Origin: Thermanaerothrix solaris
GTDB taxonomy: Bacteria; Chloroflexota; Anaerolineae; Anaerolineales; Anaerolineaceae
Direction of reading: 5' to 3'
Assembly (NCBI RefSeq): GCF_032334255.1
Contig: NZ_JAUHMF010000001.1
Span: 186,001-250,000 of the forward strand
Length of the DNA: 64,000 nt
This document shows positions 58,200-64,000 of this stretch, piece after piece. How positions within the stretch are numbered: the first letter of the stretch is position 1; each line of letters begins with the position of its first letter. Below the pieces are notes generated by a model. It worked only from the letters and a program-made list of their open reading frames with translations. It was not told the origin of the DNA and did no database searches. Position numbers and translations under genes: made by a program.

Positions 58200-60767
58200 T
58201 TAAGGGGCAGGTGATGATGCTGGTTCGGAGACAGGTTGTTCGAGGGCATTCTGAAGCACCTCATCCACAGTTTCGACGAGGACGAAGTTAATGGCTTGGC
58301 GTATCTCGTCGCTCAGGTCTTCCAGATCGCCTTCGTTATCCTTGGGGAGAATCACTGTTTTAAGCCCGGCGCGATGGGCAGCTAAAACTTTCTCTTTAAT
58401 CCCACCTACTGGCAGTACCTGGCCGCGCAAGGTGATTTCGCCTGTCATTCCTACATCATGACGGACTAACCGACCGGTGAGCAGGGAGACCAGTGCGGTA
58501 GCAATGGTGACACCTGCCGATGGCCCATCTTTGGGTTGTGCTCCGGCGGGGACGTGCAGGTGGATGTCAGACTTCTCGAAAATCTCGGGGTCAATGCCTA
58601 ACTCAACCGCGTGGGCACGTACGTAAGAAAGCGCTGCTTGAGCGGATTCTTGCATCACTTTACCGACCGATCCAGTCGTAATAAAGCCCTTATTGCCCGG
58701 CATACGGGTGGCTTCCACAAACAGAATCTCGCCACCGACCGGGGTCCAGGCCAAGCCGATAGCGACGCCGGGAATCTCCGTGCGGCGAATAATTTCCTGT
58801 GTAGCCAGGTACTTGGGGCGTCCCAAGTACTCGCGCACCTTTTCAACATCCACGTGGACCTGGGTGGCTTTGCCTTCAGTAATTTGTACGGCAACTTTGC
58901 GGCAGACGCCCCCGATTTCTCGCTCTAAATTGCGAACCCCGGCTTCACGGGTGTAATGGCGGATTATATTTAAAATGGCTTCATCGGTGAATTCAACTTC
59001 CTCAGTCTTTAAGCCATTTTCACGAATCTGGCGTGGGATTAAGTAATACCGGGCAATCTTTAATTTTTCGTTCTCAGTGTATCCTGATAACTGGATCACC
59101 TCCATACGATCCAGCAAGGGGGCTGGAATGGTCTCAAGGGTATTGGCTGTAGTGATGAACATGACTTGGGAAAGGTCAAAGGCGACCTCAATGTAATTGT
59201 CACGGAACTCTGCGTTTTGTTCAGGGTCAAGAACTTCAAGTAGTGCCGACGCCGGATCACCACGGAAATCGACCCCAAGTTTATCTATTTCATCCAGCAT
59301 GAAGACGGGGTTGCGCGATTCCACGCGGCGTAAGGCTTGAATTATCCGTCCGGGCATTGCTCCAATGTAAGTGCGACGATGGCCGCGGATTTCAGCCTCA
59401 TCGCGCATCCCACCCAAGGATATGCGCACAAATTTTCGCCCTAGTGCGCGTGCAATAGATTGTCCAAGAGACGTTTTCCCTACACCAGGCGGTCCAACGA
59501 AGCAAAGAATGACACCTTCCCGCTCGCGTCGAATACGGTCGCTAGTGGTTTGGGTTTGTAAAAGTTCTTTGCGTTCCTGCCGCAATTTGCGCACGGCCAG
59601 AAATTCTAAGATACGTTCTTTGATATCCTCAAGGCCGTAGTGATCTTCGTCTAAAACGCGCCGGGCGTTTTGAATATCCAGGTTATCCGGTGTGGTAATG
59701 GACCAAGGGAGCGAGACTAACCAATCCAAATAGGTGCGAATGACGCCGTATTCGGCGGCGGCTGTAGGGAGTTTGGCCAAACGATCCAATTCGCGACGGG
59801 CTTGTTTTTCAGCCTCTTCGGGCATTTTGGCGGCTTCAATGCGTTTGCGGAATTCCTCGATCTCTGCGGCTTGCTCGTCTCCCTCGCCTAATTCGCGTTG
59901 AATGGCTTTGAGCTGCTCGCGTAAAAAGTATTCTCGCTGGACCTTGTCTATTTCGGAGCGGGCTTCTTTCTGAATTTTTTGGCTTAATTCAAGAACCTCA
60001 ATTTCACGGGCCAGGATGGTTACCAGCTTTTGAAGTTTTTCGCTAATGCGATTGAGTTCTAGGATCTCCTGAGCATCGTTGATGTCCATGCGCTGGATGT
60101 TGGCGATGTTGTAGACCAGTTGTAAGGGATCAGGTATAGCCGCAATGGTGGCAACCAATTCCCGCGGCATAGATGGAATCAATTCGGCCATGTGGATGAA
60201 TTGCTCGCGGACGTTGCGTTCCAGCGCCTCCACTTGAAGTCCTGTTTCCAGGATCTCAGGAAGGACCTCAACCCTGGCCATCAGGTAAGGTTCGGTTGCA
60301 GTGAACTCAATAATGCGAAAACGGACAAGCCCTTGTACTAAGAGGCGGATAGTGCCATCAGGCGCCCGGAACATGCGATGAATAACTGCGGCAGTACCAA
60401 CGCGAAAGAGATGTTCCGGACCAGGGGTTTCAATTTCAAACACTTTAGATGCCACCAGACCAAAAAGTCGTTCGCCTGCAACCACATCATCCACCAAACG
60501 AATGCTACGCGGTTGCCCTATGGTCAGCGGCACCATGGTTTGAGGATAAACGACAAGGCCGCGTAAAGGAAGAATGGGCAGAATTTCAGGGAGTTTGATC
60601 AATCCTTCGTTACTGCTTTGGGATTGGGGTTCAGCCGGATTTTGGGGGGCTTCATTGATAGGATTGACCTCTTCAGGGGGTAAAAGAACCTCCTGGAGTT
60701 CTTCTTCAGCATTGGTATCAAGTGGAAATTCCCACGGCTTGAGAACAGGCCAGCGATAGGCTCCCAT
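58200..60767 (-). CDS. lon: ATP-dependent protease Lon
   Basis: An 855-residue LonA-type protease. After an N-terminal acidic, Pro-rich segment (about 1-60; EELQEVLLPPEEVNP) comes the LAN substrate domain (ILPLRGLVVYPQTMVPLTIGQPRSI), a coiled coil, AAA+ Walker A GPPGVGKTSLGQSIA near 426, Walker B PVFMLDEIDKLG, and the protease domain with catalytic Ser in DGPSAGVTIATAL near 749 and Lys in GGIKEKVLAAHRAG near 792. It degrades misfolded and regulatory proteins. It starts 6 bases after hsp20 on the same strand, so the chaperone and protease are made together. The start could be internal; the 60-residue extension is unusual but in frame. Confidence 0.96.
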   Translation of the reverse strand: MGAYRWPVLKPWEFPLDTNAEEELQEVLLPPEEVNPINEAPQNPAEPQSQSSNEGLIKLPEILPILPLRGLVVYPQTMVPLTIGQPRSIRLVDDVVAGERLFGLVASKVFEIETPGPEHLFRVGTAAVIHRMFRAPDGTIRLLVQGLVRFRIIEFTATEPYLMARVEVLPEILETGLQVEALERNVREQFIHMAELIPSMPRELVATIAAIPDPLQLVYNIANIQRMDINDAQEILELNRISEKLQKLVTILAREIEVLELSQKIQKEARSEIDKVQREYFLREQLKAIQRELGEGDEQAAEIEEFRKRIEAAKMPEEAEKQARRELDRLAKLPTAAAEYGVIRTYLDWLVSLPWSITTPDNLDIQNARRVLDEDHYGLEDIKERILEFLAVRKLRQERKELLQTQTTSDRIRREREGVILCFVGPPGVGKTSLGQSIARALGRKFVRISLGGMRDEAEIRGHRRTYIGAMPGRIIQALRRVESRNPVFMLDEIDKLGVDFRGDPASALLEVLDPEQNAEFRDNYIEVAFDLSQVMFITTANTLETIPAPLLDRMEVIQLSGYTENEKLKIARYYLIPRQIRENGLKTEEVEFTDEAILNIIRHYTREAGVRNLEREIGGVCRKVAVQITEGKATQVHVDVEKVREYLGRPKYLATQEIIRRTEIPGVAIGLAWTPVGGEILFVEATRMPGNKGFITTGSVGKVMQESAQAALSYVRAHAVELGIDPEIFEKSDIHLHVPAGAQPKDGPSAGVTIATALVSLLTGRLVRHDVGMTGEITLRGQVLPVGGIKEKVLAAHRAGLKTVILPKDNEGDLEDLSDEIRQAINFVLVETVDEVLQNALEQPVSEPASSPAP

Positions 60768-60773
60768 AATAAT

Positions 60774-61202
60774 TTACCCCTCCGTTGAAATCTCGATGGA
60801 TTTGGGTTGACGCTTAGGTAACTCGACCCGTAGGAAGCCATTTTCATAGGTGGCTGTTACCTTATCAAGGTCAATAGGGACAGAAATGTCGAGTTCGAGG
60901 GCAAATTCGCCAAAAGGAATTTCCATTTGATGCACAGCTCGACGTTCATCCAAGGGTTGAGAACGTACCCCCGAAATACTCAGCCGGTTGCGATCCAGGG
61001 AGACGATAAAATCTTTTTCATGCATCCCGGCTATTTCGACCAACACGATGATTTTATCTTCCGTTTCGTAAATGTCGGTAGGGGGACGCCAAACGCGGGA
61101 GTGAACGGTGAAGTGGTAGGATACTCCCCGTGTAATAAGCAAGAGGGTCTCGCTTTCGGTAGAGGATTTATGCGAACCTGAGCGAAATACGATTGGGATC
61201 AT
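60774..61202 (-). CDS. Small heat-shock protein (Hsp20/alpha-crystallin family)
   Basis: A 142-residue sHsp. The alpha-crystallin domain (about 38-130) has PTDIYETEDKIIVLVEIAGMHEKDFIVSLDRNRLSISGVR, FGEFALELDISVPIDLDKVTATYENGFLRVELPK and the C-terminal I-x-I motif (SIEIST). It holds unfolding proteins for later refolding or degradation. ATG at 61202 is preferred (AGGA 8 bases upstream) over GTG at 61208. Located between tpx (27-base gap) and lon (6 bases), co-directional, so a heat/oxidative-stress operon. No CIRCE or obvious heat-shock promoter seen. Confidence 0.94.
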   Translation of the reverse strand: MIPIVFRSGSHKSSTESETLLLITRGVSYHFTVHSRVWRPPTDIYETEDKIIVLVEIAGMHEKDFIVSLDRNRLSISGVRSQPLDERRAVHQMEIPFGEFALELDISVPIDLDKVTATYENGFLRVELPKRQPKSIEISTEG

Positions 61203-61229
61203 GGGCACATCCTTTCTTGCATCATACTC

Positions 61230-61772
61230 CTATTGTGCCATTAGCGCATTTTTGGCGGCTTGGATGACGGCGAGATAATCCGGTTCCTGACCCTGTTCTG
61301 GCATGTAAGCCGCGTAGGTGATTTTGTCTTTTCGATCCACGACAAAAACAGAGCGCCGCAGGATGCGTCGTTCTTTGATTAAACAGCCGTATTTCTTGCC
61401 GAAGTCGGCATCCATATGGTCGGATACCACCAGCACCCGATCTACGCCAGCAGCACCACACCATTGTTTTTGGGCATAAGGGAGATCCATGCTAATAACA
61501 ATAATAACGATGTCTTCACTTAAGGCCGAGGCTTCTTCATTGAAACGGCGAGCCTCTCGGTCGCAAACTGTAGTGTTGAGCGAAGGTACAGCTGCCAGAA
61601 TACGCACTTTGCCTTTGGTTGAGGCTAAAATCGGAATGGATTGCCAATCCTGGGTTTGGGCAATGAATTCAGGGGCTTGGTCACCAATTCGGACTTCGTT
61701 ACCAATAAGGGTTACATCCTGACCGGCGATTTGGAAAACCCCTTTTCTTTCTGGCCAATGTTGATTGTTCAT
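61230..61772 (-). CDS. tpx: Thiol peroxidase (Tpx)
   Basis: A 180-residue atypical 2-Cys peroxiredoxin. The peroxidatic Cys70 is in VPSLNTTVCDREARRFNEEA (family PSLDTPVCD), the resolving Cys105 in KQWCGAAG, 35 residues apart as in E. coli Tpx (61 and 95). It reduces H2O2 and alkyl hydroperoxides using thioredoxin. Two substitutions in the active loop (N for D, T for P) are noted; the catalytic T/C pair is kept. ATG at 61772 has AGAGG close upstream; GTG at 61778 is an alternative. It starts 31 bases after the 3' end of the tRNA-Arg gene. Confidence 0.94.
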   Translation of the reverse strand: MNNQHWPERKGVFQIAGQDVTLIGNEVRIGDQAPEFIAQTQDWQSIPILASTKGKVRILAAVPSLNTTVCDREARRFNEEASALSEDIVIIVISMDLPYAQKQWCGAAGVDRVLVVSDHMDADFGKKYGCLIKERRILRRSVFVVDRKDKITYAAYMPEQGQEPDYLAVIQAAKNALMAQ

Positions 61773-61803
61773 AAACACCTCTAAAAAGATTGGTTTCGGT
61801 CAA

Positions 61804-61876
61804 TGCCCCTGGTGCGACTCGAACGCACAACCAACGGATTAGAAGTCCGCTGCTCTGTCCTTTGAGCTACAGGGGC
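61804..61876 (-). tRNA. tRNA-Arg (anticodon TCT)
   Basis: A 73-base cloverleaf: 7-bp acceptor stem GCCCCTG/CAGGGGC (61876-61870 with 61811-61805), D arm with AGCTC...GAGC, 5-bp anticodon stem GCGGA/TCCGT with a G-T pair around loop CTTCTAA (anticodon TCT), T arm GTGCG/CGCAC with TTCGAGT. The 3' CCA is not encoded (discriminator A, then TTG). It lies directly before tpx. Confidence 0.95.
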
Positions 61877-61898
61877 CAAACATAATCCCCTTATGATT

Positions 61899-61928
61899 AT
61901 TCTACTGCAAGGGGAGGGCAGCAGGCAA
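61899..61928 (-). promoter_or_regulatory. Probable tRNA-Arg promoter
   Basis: Minus strand: -35 TTGCCT (61928-61923), 18-base spacer, -10 TAGAAT (61904-61899), about 23 bases before the tRNA 5' end. It could also drive tpx-hsp20-lon, because I see no terminator between the tRNA and tpx. Confidence 0.5.
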
Positions 61929-61955
61929 GTTTTTGTCGCGAACCACCCGTTATTA

Positions 61956-61984
61956 CCAGGAGGGGAAAAATCTGCCCCTCCTGG
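61956..61984 (-). terminator. Terminator after the ABC permease gene
   Basis: A 10-bp perfect GC-rich stem (61956-61965 with 61975-61984) with a 9-base loop, beginning 12 bases after the permease stop. It separates the ABC operon from the tRNA-Arg promoter. The following T run is poor. Confidence 0.7.
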
Positions 61985-61996
61985 TTTATTCAAAGT

Positions 61997-62980
61997 CTAG
62001 GCCCGAATTTCTTGGCGCTGGAATAGAACATAAGCGAGGGCAAACAAGAGGAGAGTCGCTGCGATCAGGCCGGTTAAGTGCGGCCAGATGAGCAGCACAC
62101 TTTGGTGTAGAGGCAGGGGTGATCCAAGAATTGCGCCTTCAAGTTGGAATGGCAGTACGAAACCCAAAGAGCGTACAGTTGGATTCAACAGTGCAATGGC
62201 AATCTCTGCATATAGGGTGTTAGGAGAGATACGCGTAAGGGCAAGTTCTAGCTCGGCTTGAGCCAAGGCTTCTTGAAGCAATCCATACTGTACAGGGCGT
62301 AGGGATTGGGCGATTAGACTGGCCAGGATGTTCCAGAAGACGGTGAAAAATAACCAAGTGGCAATGGCCGCAAGAGCAGCGGTTGCCGGTTGGCGAAATA
62401 CGACCGAGAACATTTGGGCGAGAACTAACCAGATGCCACCATAGAAAATGGTAGCCACTAAGAACCACAGCAAACGCCCGACCTCTTCACCATTGGGAGC
62501 CACTCCCAGCCCAATGAGCCCCATGCCAAAAATAAGCAGCCAAATGGCTGAAAAGACCAAACTAAGAGTGAAAAGCCCTGCTAGAAATTTACCGAATAGT
62601 AACGCATCGCGATAAATCGGTTGGGATAGAATTCGAGATAGGGTCTTGCGGTTAAATTCACCATTAACCGCATCAAAACCTAAGGCAATAGCAATCAGGG
62701 GAACCAGGAAACCCAGAAAGCCGATCAACGAGGGAAGCGGGTCCTGAGAGAGGGTGAACAGTTTCAAATAAATAAAGCGGTCGCTGCCAATTGAAGCGCG
62801 AATCTGTTGCATAGCCACATAAACGGTGCCACCTGCTGTGAGCAGAATCAAGAGTTCTAGAATGCGCATACGGGCACTGGTCAAATGGTCAGCCATTTCC
62901 TTGGCGACCACGGCCCAAAGACCCGTCCAGGGAGAACCTTCACGCATGGATTGCGCTTCAACTCGTTCAAGCACGGACAT
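61997..62980 (-). CDS. ABC-2-type transporter permease
   Basis: A 327-residue permease with about six hydrophobic helices (first at about 40-58, then 80-102, 125-150, 170-190, 200-225 and 300-318) and a large loop containing AQAELELALTRISPNTLYAEIA. The stretch FDAVNGEFNRKTLSRILSQPIYRDALLFGKFLAGL is typical of ABC-2/NosY-like permeases. It pairs with the ATP-binding gene upstream by a 14-base overlap. ATG at 62980 has GAGGTGG upstream, so the in-frame start at 63016 is rejected. The exported substrate is unknown; drug, lipid or peptide export are options. Confidence 0.9.
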   Translation of the reverse strand: MSVLERVEAQSMREGSPWTGLWAVVAKEMADHLTSARMRILELLILLTAGGTVYVAMQQIRASIGSDRFIYLKLFTLSQDPLPSLIGFLGFLVPLIAIALGFDAVNGEFNRKTLSRILSQPIYRDALLFGKFLAGLFTLSLVFSAIWLLIFGMGLIGLGVAPNGEEVGRLLWFLVATIFYGGIWLVLAQMFSVVFRQPATAALAAIATWLFFTVFWNILASLIAQSLRPVQYGLLQEALAQAELELALTRISPNTLYAEIAIALLNPTVRSLGFVLPFQLEGAILGSPLPLHQSVLLIWPHLTGLIAATLLLFALAYVLFQRQEIRA

Positions 62981-63911
62981 GTTCCACCTCCTGGAAGTAC
63001 TGAGCGTAGATCTCATCGAGGCTCTGGGCTTCCATGCTTAAACCCCGTAATTGACCACCAGCAGCGATGAGCGCTTTGGCTGCTTCATGACGGATATCTG
63101 AGGTCGCTTCAATCTCAAGCATGGTTGCATTAAGAGGGCGCACATTAACGGAACCAGGGATCTGTTTTAGGGCTTCAAGGATAGCGGGCGTTATGTCGGG
63201 TGTTTCCAAGTAGATGCGGAAGGCTTTTCCAAGCACTTTGCGTCCCAGTTCATCCACGGTGCCGACCAGCATCATTTTGCCTCGGTGGAAAAGGCCAACC
63301 CGATCACAAACCGCCTGAACTTGATGTAGAAGATGTGAAGAAAGCAAAATGGTAATGCCTTCTGAACGTAAATTGCGGATGATGTCCAGAAATTCTCGTG
63401 CCCCTTCAGGATCTAGTCCTTGGGTTGGCTCGTCCATAATGATGATCTGAGGTTGTTTGATCAAAATTTCGGCTACCCCTAATCGCTGGCGCATCCCGCG
63501 AGAGAATGTGGCGACGGGCTTATCCCGCATCTCGCTTAGATTAACTTTCCTTAATGCTTCTTCTATCCTTCGGTTGGCTTCCTCGCGGGATAAGCCGTTG
63601 AGTTTGGCAATATAAATCAGGTTCTCATACGCTGTAAGTTCGTCATAAAACCCAACCTGATCGGGGAGATACCCTACATGTGCCTTGACGGTTAGCGGCT
63701 GGCGAGTGGGGTCATAACCTAACACTCGGATGCTTCCCGAGGTTGGTTCAGTCAGCCCCAAGATCATTAGAATGGTGGTGGTCTTCCCGGCACCGTTGGG
63801 GCCGAGAAGACCAAACACCTCGCCTTTCCGAACAGTTAGATTCAAATGGTCAACAGCAACAAAGTCGCCATATTTCTTGGTTAAGTCCTTGGTTACGATG
63901 ACCTCGCTCAT
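62967..63911 (-). CDS. ABC transporter ATP-binding protein
   Basis: A 314-residue ABC ATPase. Walker A LLGPNGAGKTTTI (about 36-48), Q-loop LPDQVGFYDELTAYENL, signature FSRGMRQRLGVAEIL (about 134-148), Walker B IIIMDEPTQGLDPEGA and H-loop LLSSHLLHQV are all present, followed by a DUF4162-type C-terminal domain (about 225-310). It drives export through the overlapping permease gene. ATG at 63911 has AGGAGG 8-13 bases upstream, better than an in-frame start at 63944. It follows a gene whose end lies 19 bases upstream at the window edge. Confidence 0.95.
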   Translation of the reverse strand: MSEVIVTKDLTKKYGDFVAVDHLNLTVRKGEVFGLLGPNGAGKTTTILMILGLTEPTSGSIRVLGYDPTRQPLTVKAHVGYLPDQVGFYDELTAYENLIYIAKLNGLSREEANRRIEEALRKVNLSEMRDKPVATFSRGMRQRLGVAEILIKQPQIIIMDEPTQGLDPEGAREFLDIIRNLRSEGITILLSSHLLHQVQAVCDRVGLFHRGKMMLVGTVDELGRKVLGKAFRIYLETPDITPAILEALKQIPGSVNVRPLNATMLEIEATSDIRHEAAKALIAAGGQLRGLSMEAQSLDEIYAQYFQEVEHVRA

Positions 63912-63930
63912 ATCCGAGCCTCCTGTGAGA

Positions 63931-64000
63931 TCACCGACGACCAAAGCGGGTAACGGCTAGCATCACAACACCAACAGCAACCGCAATTAGGATAACACCG
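63931..64000 (-). CDS. C-terminal end of a further gene, probably a membrane protein of the ABC operon
   Basis: The last 22 codons and TGA stop of a minus-strand gene are visible. They encode a hydrophobic helix (ILIAVAVGVVMLAV) and a basic end (TRFGRR), as at the C-terminus of a transporter permease or other membrane protein. It ends 19 bases before the ATP-binding gene, so it is probably part of the same export operon. The rest is beyond the window, so the family cannot be told. Confidence 0.55.
   Translation of the reverse strand, partial: GVILIAVAVGVVMLAVTRFGRR

Noticed and set aside
1..64000. CRISPR arrays, insertion sequences, rRNA, phage genes
   Set aside because: No regularly spaced repeats, transposase or phage-like proteins, or rRNA signatures were seen anywhere in the window.

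Overview
The window reads as chromosomal, mostly housekeeping DNA from an anaerobic or facultative bacterium, most likely a Chloroflexota of the Anaerolineae type. This is inferred from gene content, not from a marker gene: a SUF-only Fe-S assembly cluster headed by a SufR-like regulator, a two-subunit 2-oxoacid:ferredoxin oxidoreductase, a fused transaldolase/glucose-6-phosphate isomerase, large YfhO-like membrane proteins, a serine-palmitoyltransferase-like enzyme and a membrane-anchored NACHT/HEAT protein. Genes are densely packed on both strands. Many start with ATGA overlaps, and no intergenic gap exceeds about 205 bases. I saw no rRNA, CRISPR array, insertion sequence, integrase or phage gene.

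Layout. 1-2.98 kb: copper homeostasis operon (CsoR-type repressor cut by the window edge, CopZ-like chaperone, CopA ATPase) ending in a strong terminator. 3.06-8.35 kb: non-oxidative pentose-phosphate operon (transketolase, RpiB, transaldolase-PGI fusion). 8.4-10.3 kb (minus): a tail-anchored barrel-like protein and a ROK fructokinase. 10.5-16.7 kb: mixed genes (alpha-oxoamine synthase, DegV, HAD protein, membrane protein, methyltransferase, SCP2 protein), then a minus-strand sufR plus DUF59 pair. 16.86-23.0 kb: sufC-sufB-sufD-(98-residue protein)-sufS-sufU-Rieske. It is divergent from sufR across two back-to-back consensus promoters that share a dyad, and it ends in a perfect bidirectional terminator. 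23.1-28.4 kb: PIG-L deacetylase and methyltransferase (minus), divergent from a GntR/FCD regulator followed by korAB. 28.4-32.5 kb: sulfurtransferase, nitroreductase, P1 peptidase (minus) and zwf (plus).

32.6-38.3 kb: zinc-ribbon protein, SH3b surface protein, esterase, patatin, MFS transporter, SmpB and a lipid-kinase-like membrane protein. 38.3-43.3 kb: HutH, a Tat-exported L,D-transpeptidase, then CcdA, a TlpA-like thioredoxin and a glutaredoxin-DUF2085 fusion that look like one thiol-redox relay. 43.3-45.5 kb: PgeF-YggS-YggT-YggU. 45.5-48.6 kb (minus): NACHT/HEAT NTPase and a COG1579 zinc-ribbon coiled-coil protein. 48.7-57.1 kb: three polytopic YfhO/GT-C-like proteins followed by MoxR and DUF58. 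57.1-61.9 kb (minus): tRNA-Arg(TCT), then Tpx, Hsp20, Lon, a response regulator, MogA and a CDGSH protein as one tight stress-related run. 62-64 kb (minus): an ABC-2 export system with the tail of a further gene at the edge.

The genes centre on sugar-phosphate flow (Zwf, Tkt, RpiB, Tal-Pgi, fructokinase), Fe-S assembly feeding ferredoxin-dependent enzymes (Suf, DUF59, Rieske, Kor, CDGSH), and copper, thiol and protein-stress defence. I found no clear-cut new defence island. The least explained systems are the CcdA/TlpA/Grx-DUF2085 relay, the membrane NACHT-HEAT protein with its COG1579 partner, and the YfhO-MoxR-DUF58 block. The best regulatory signals are the suf and GntR divergent promoter regions.
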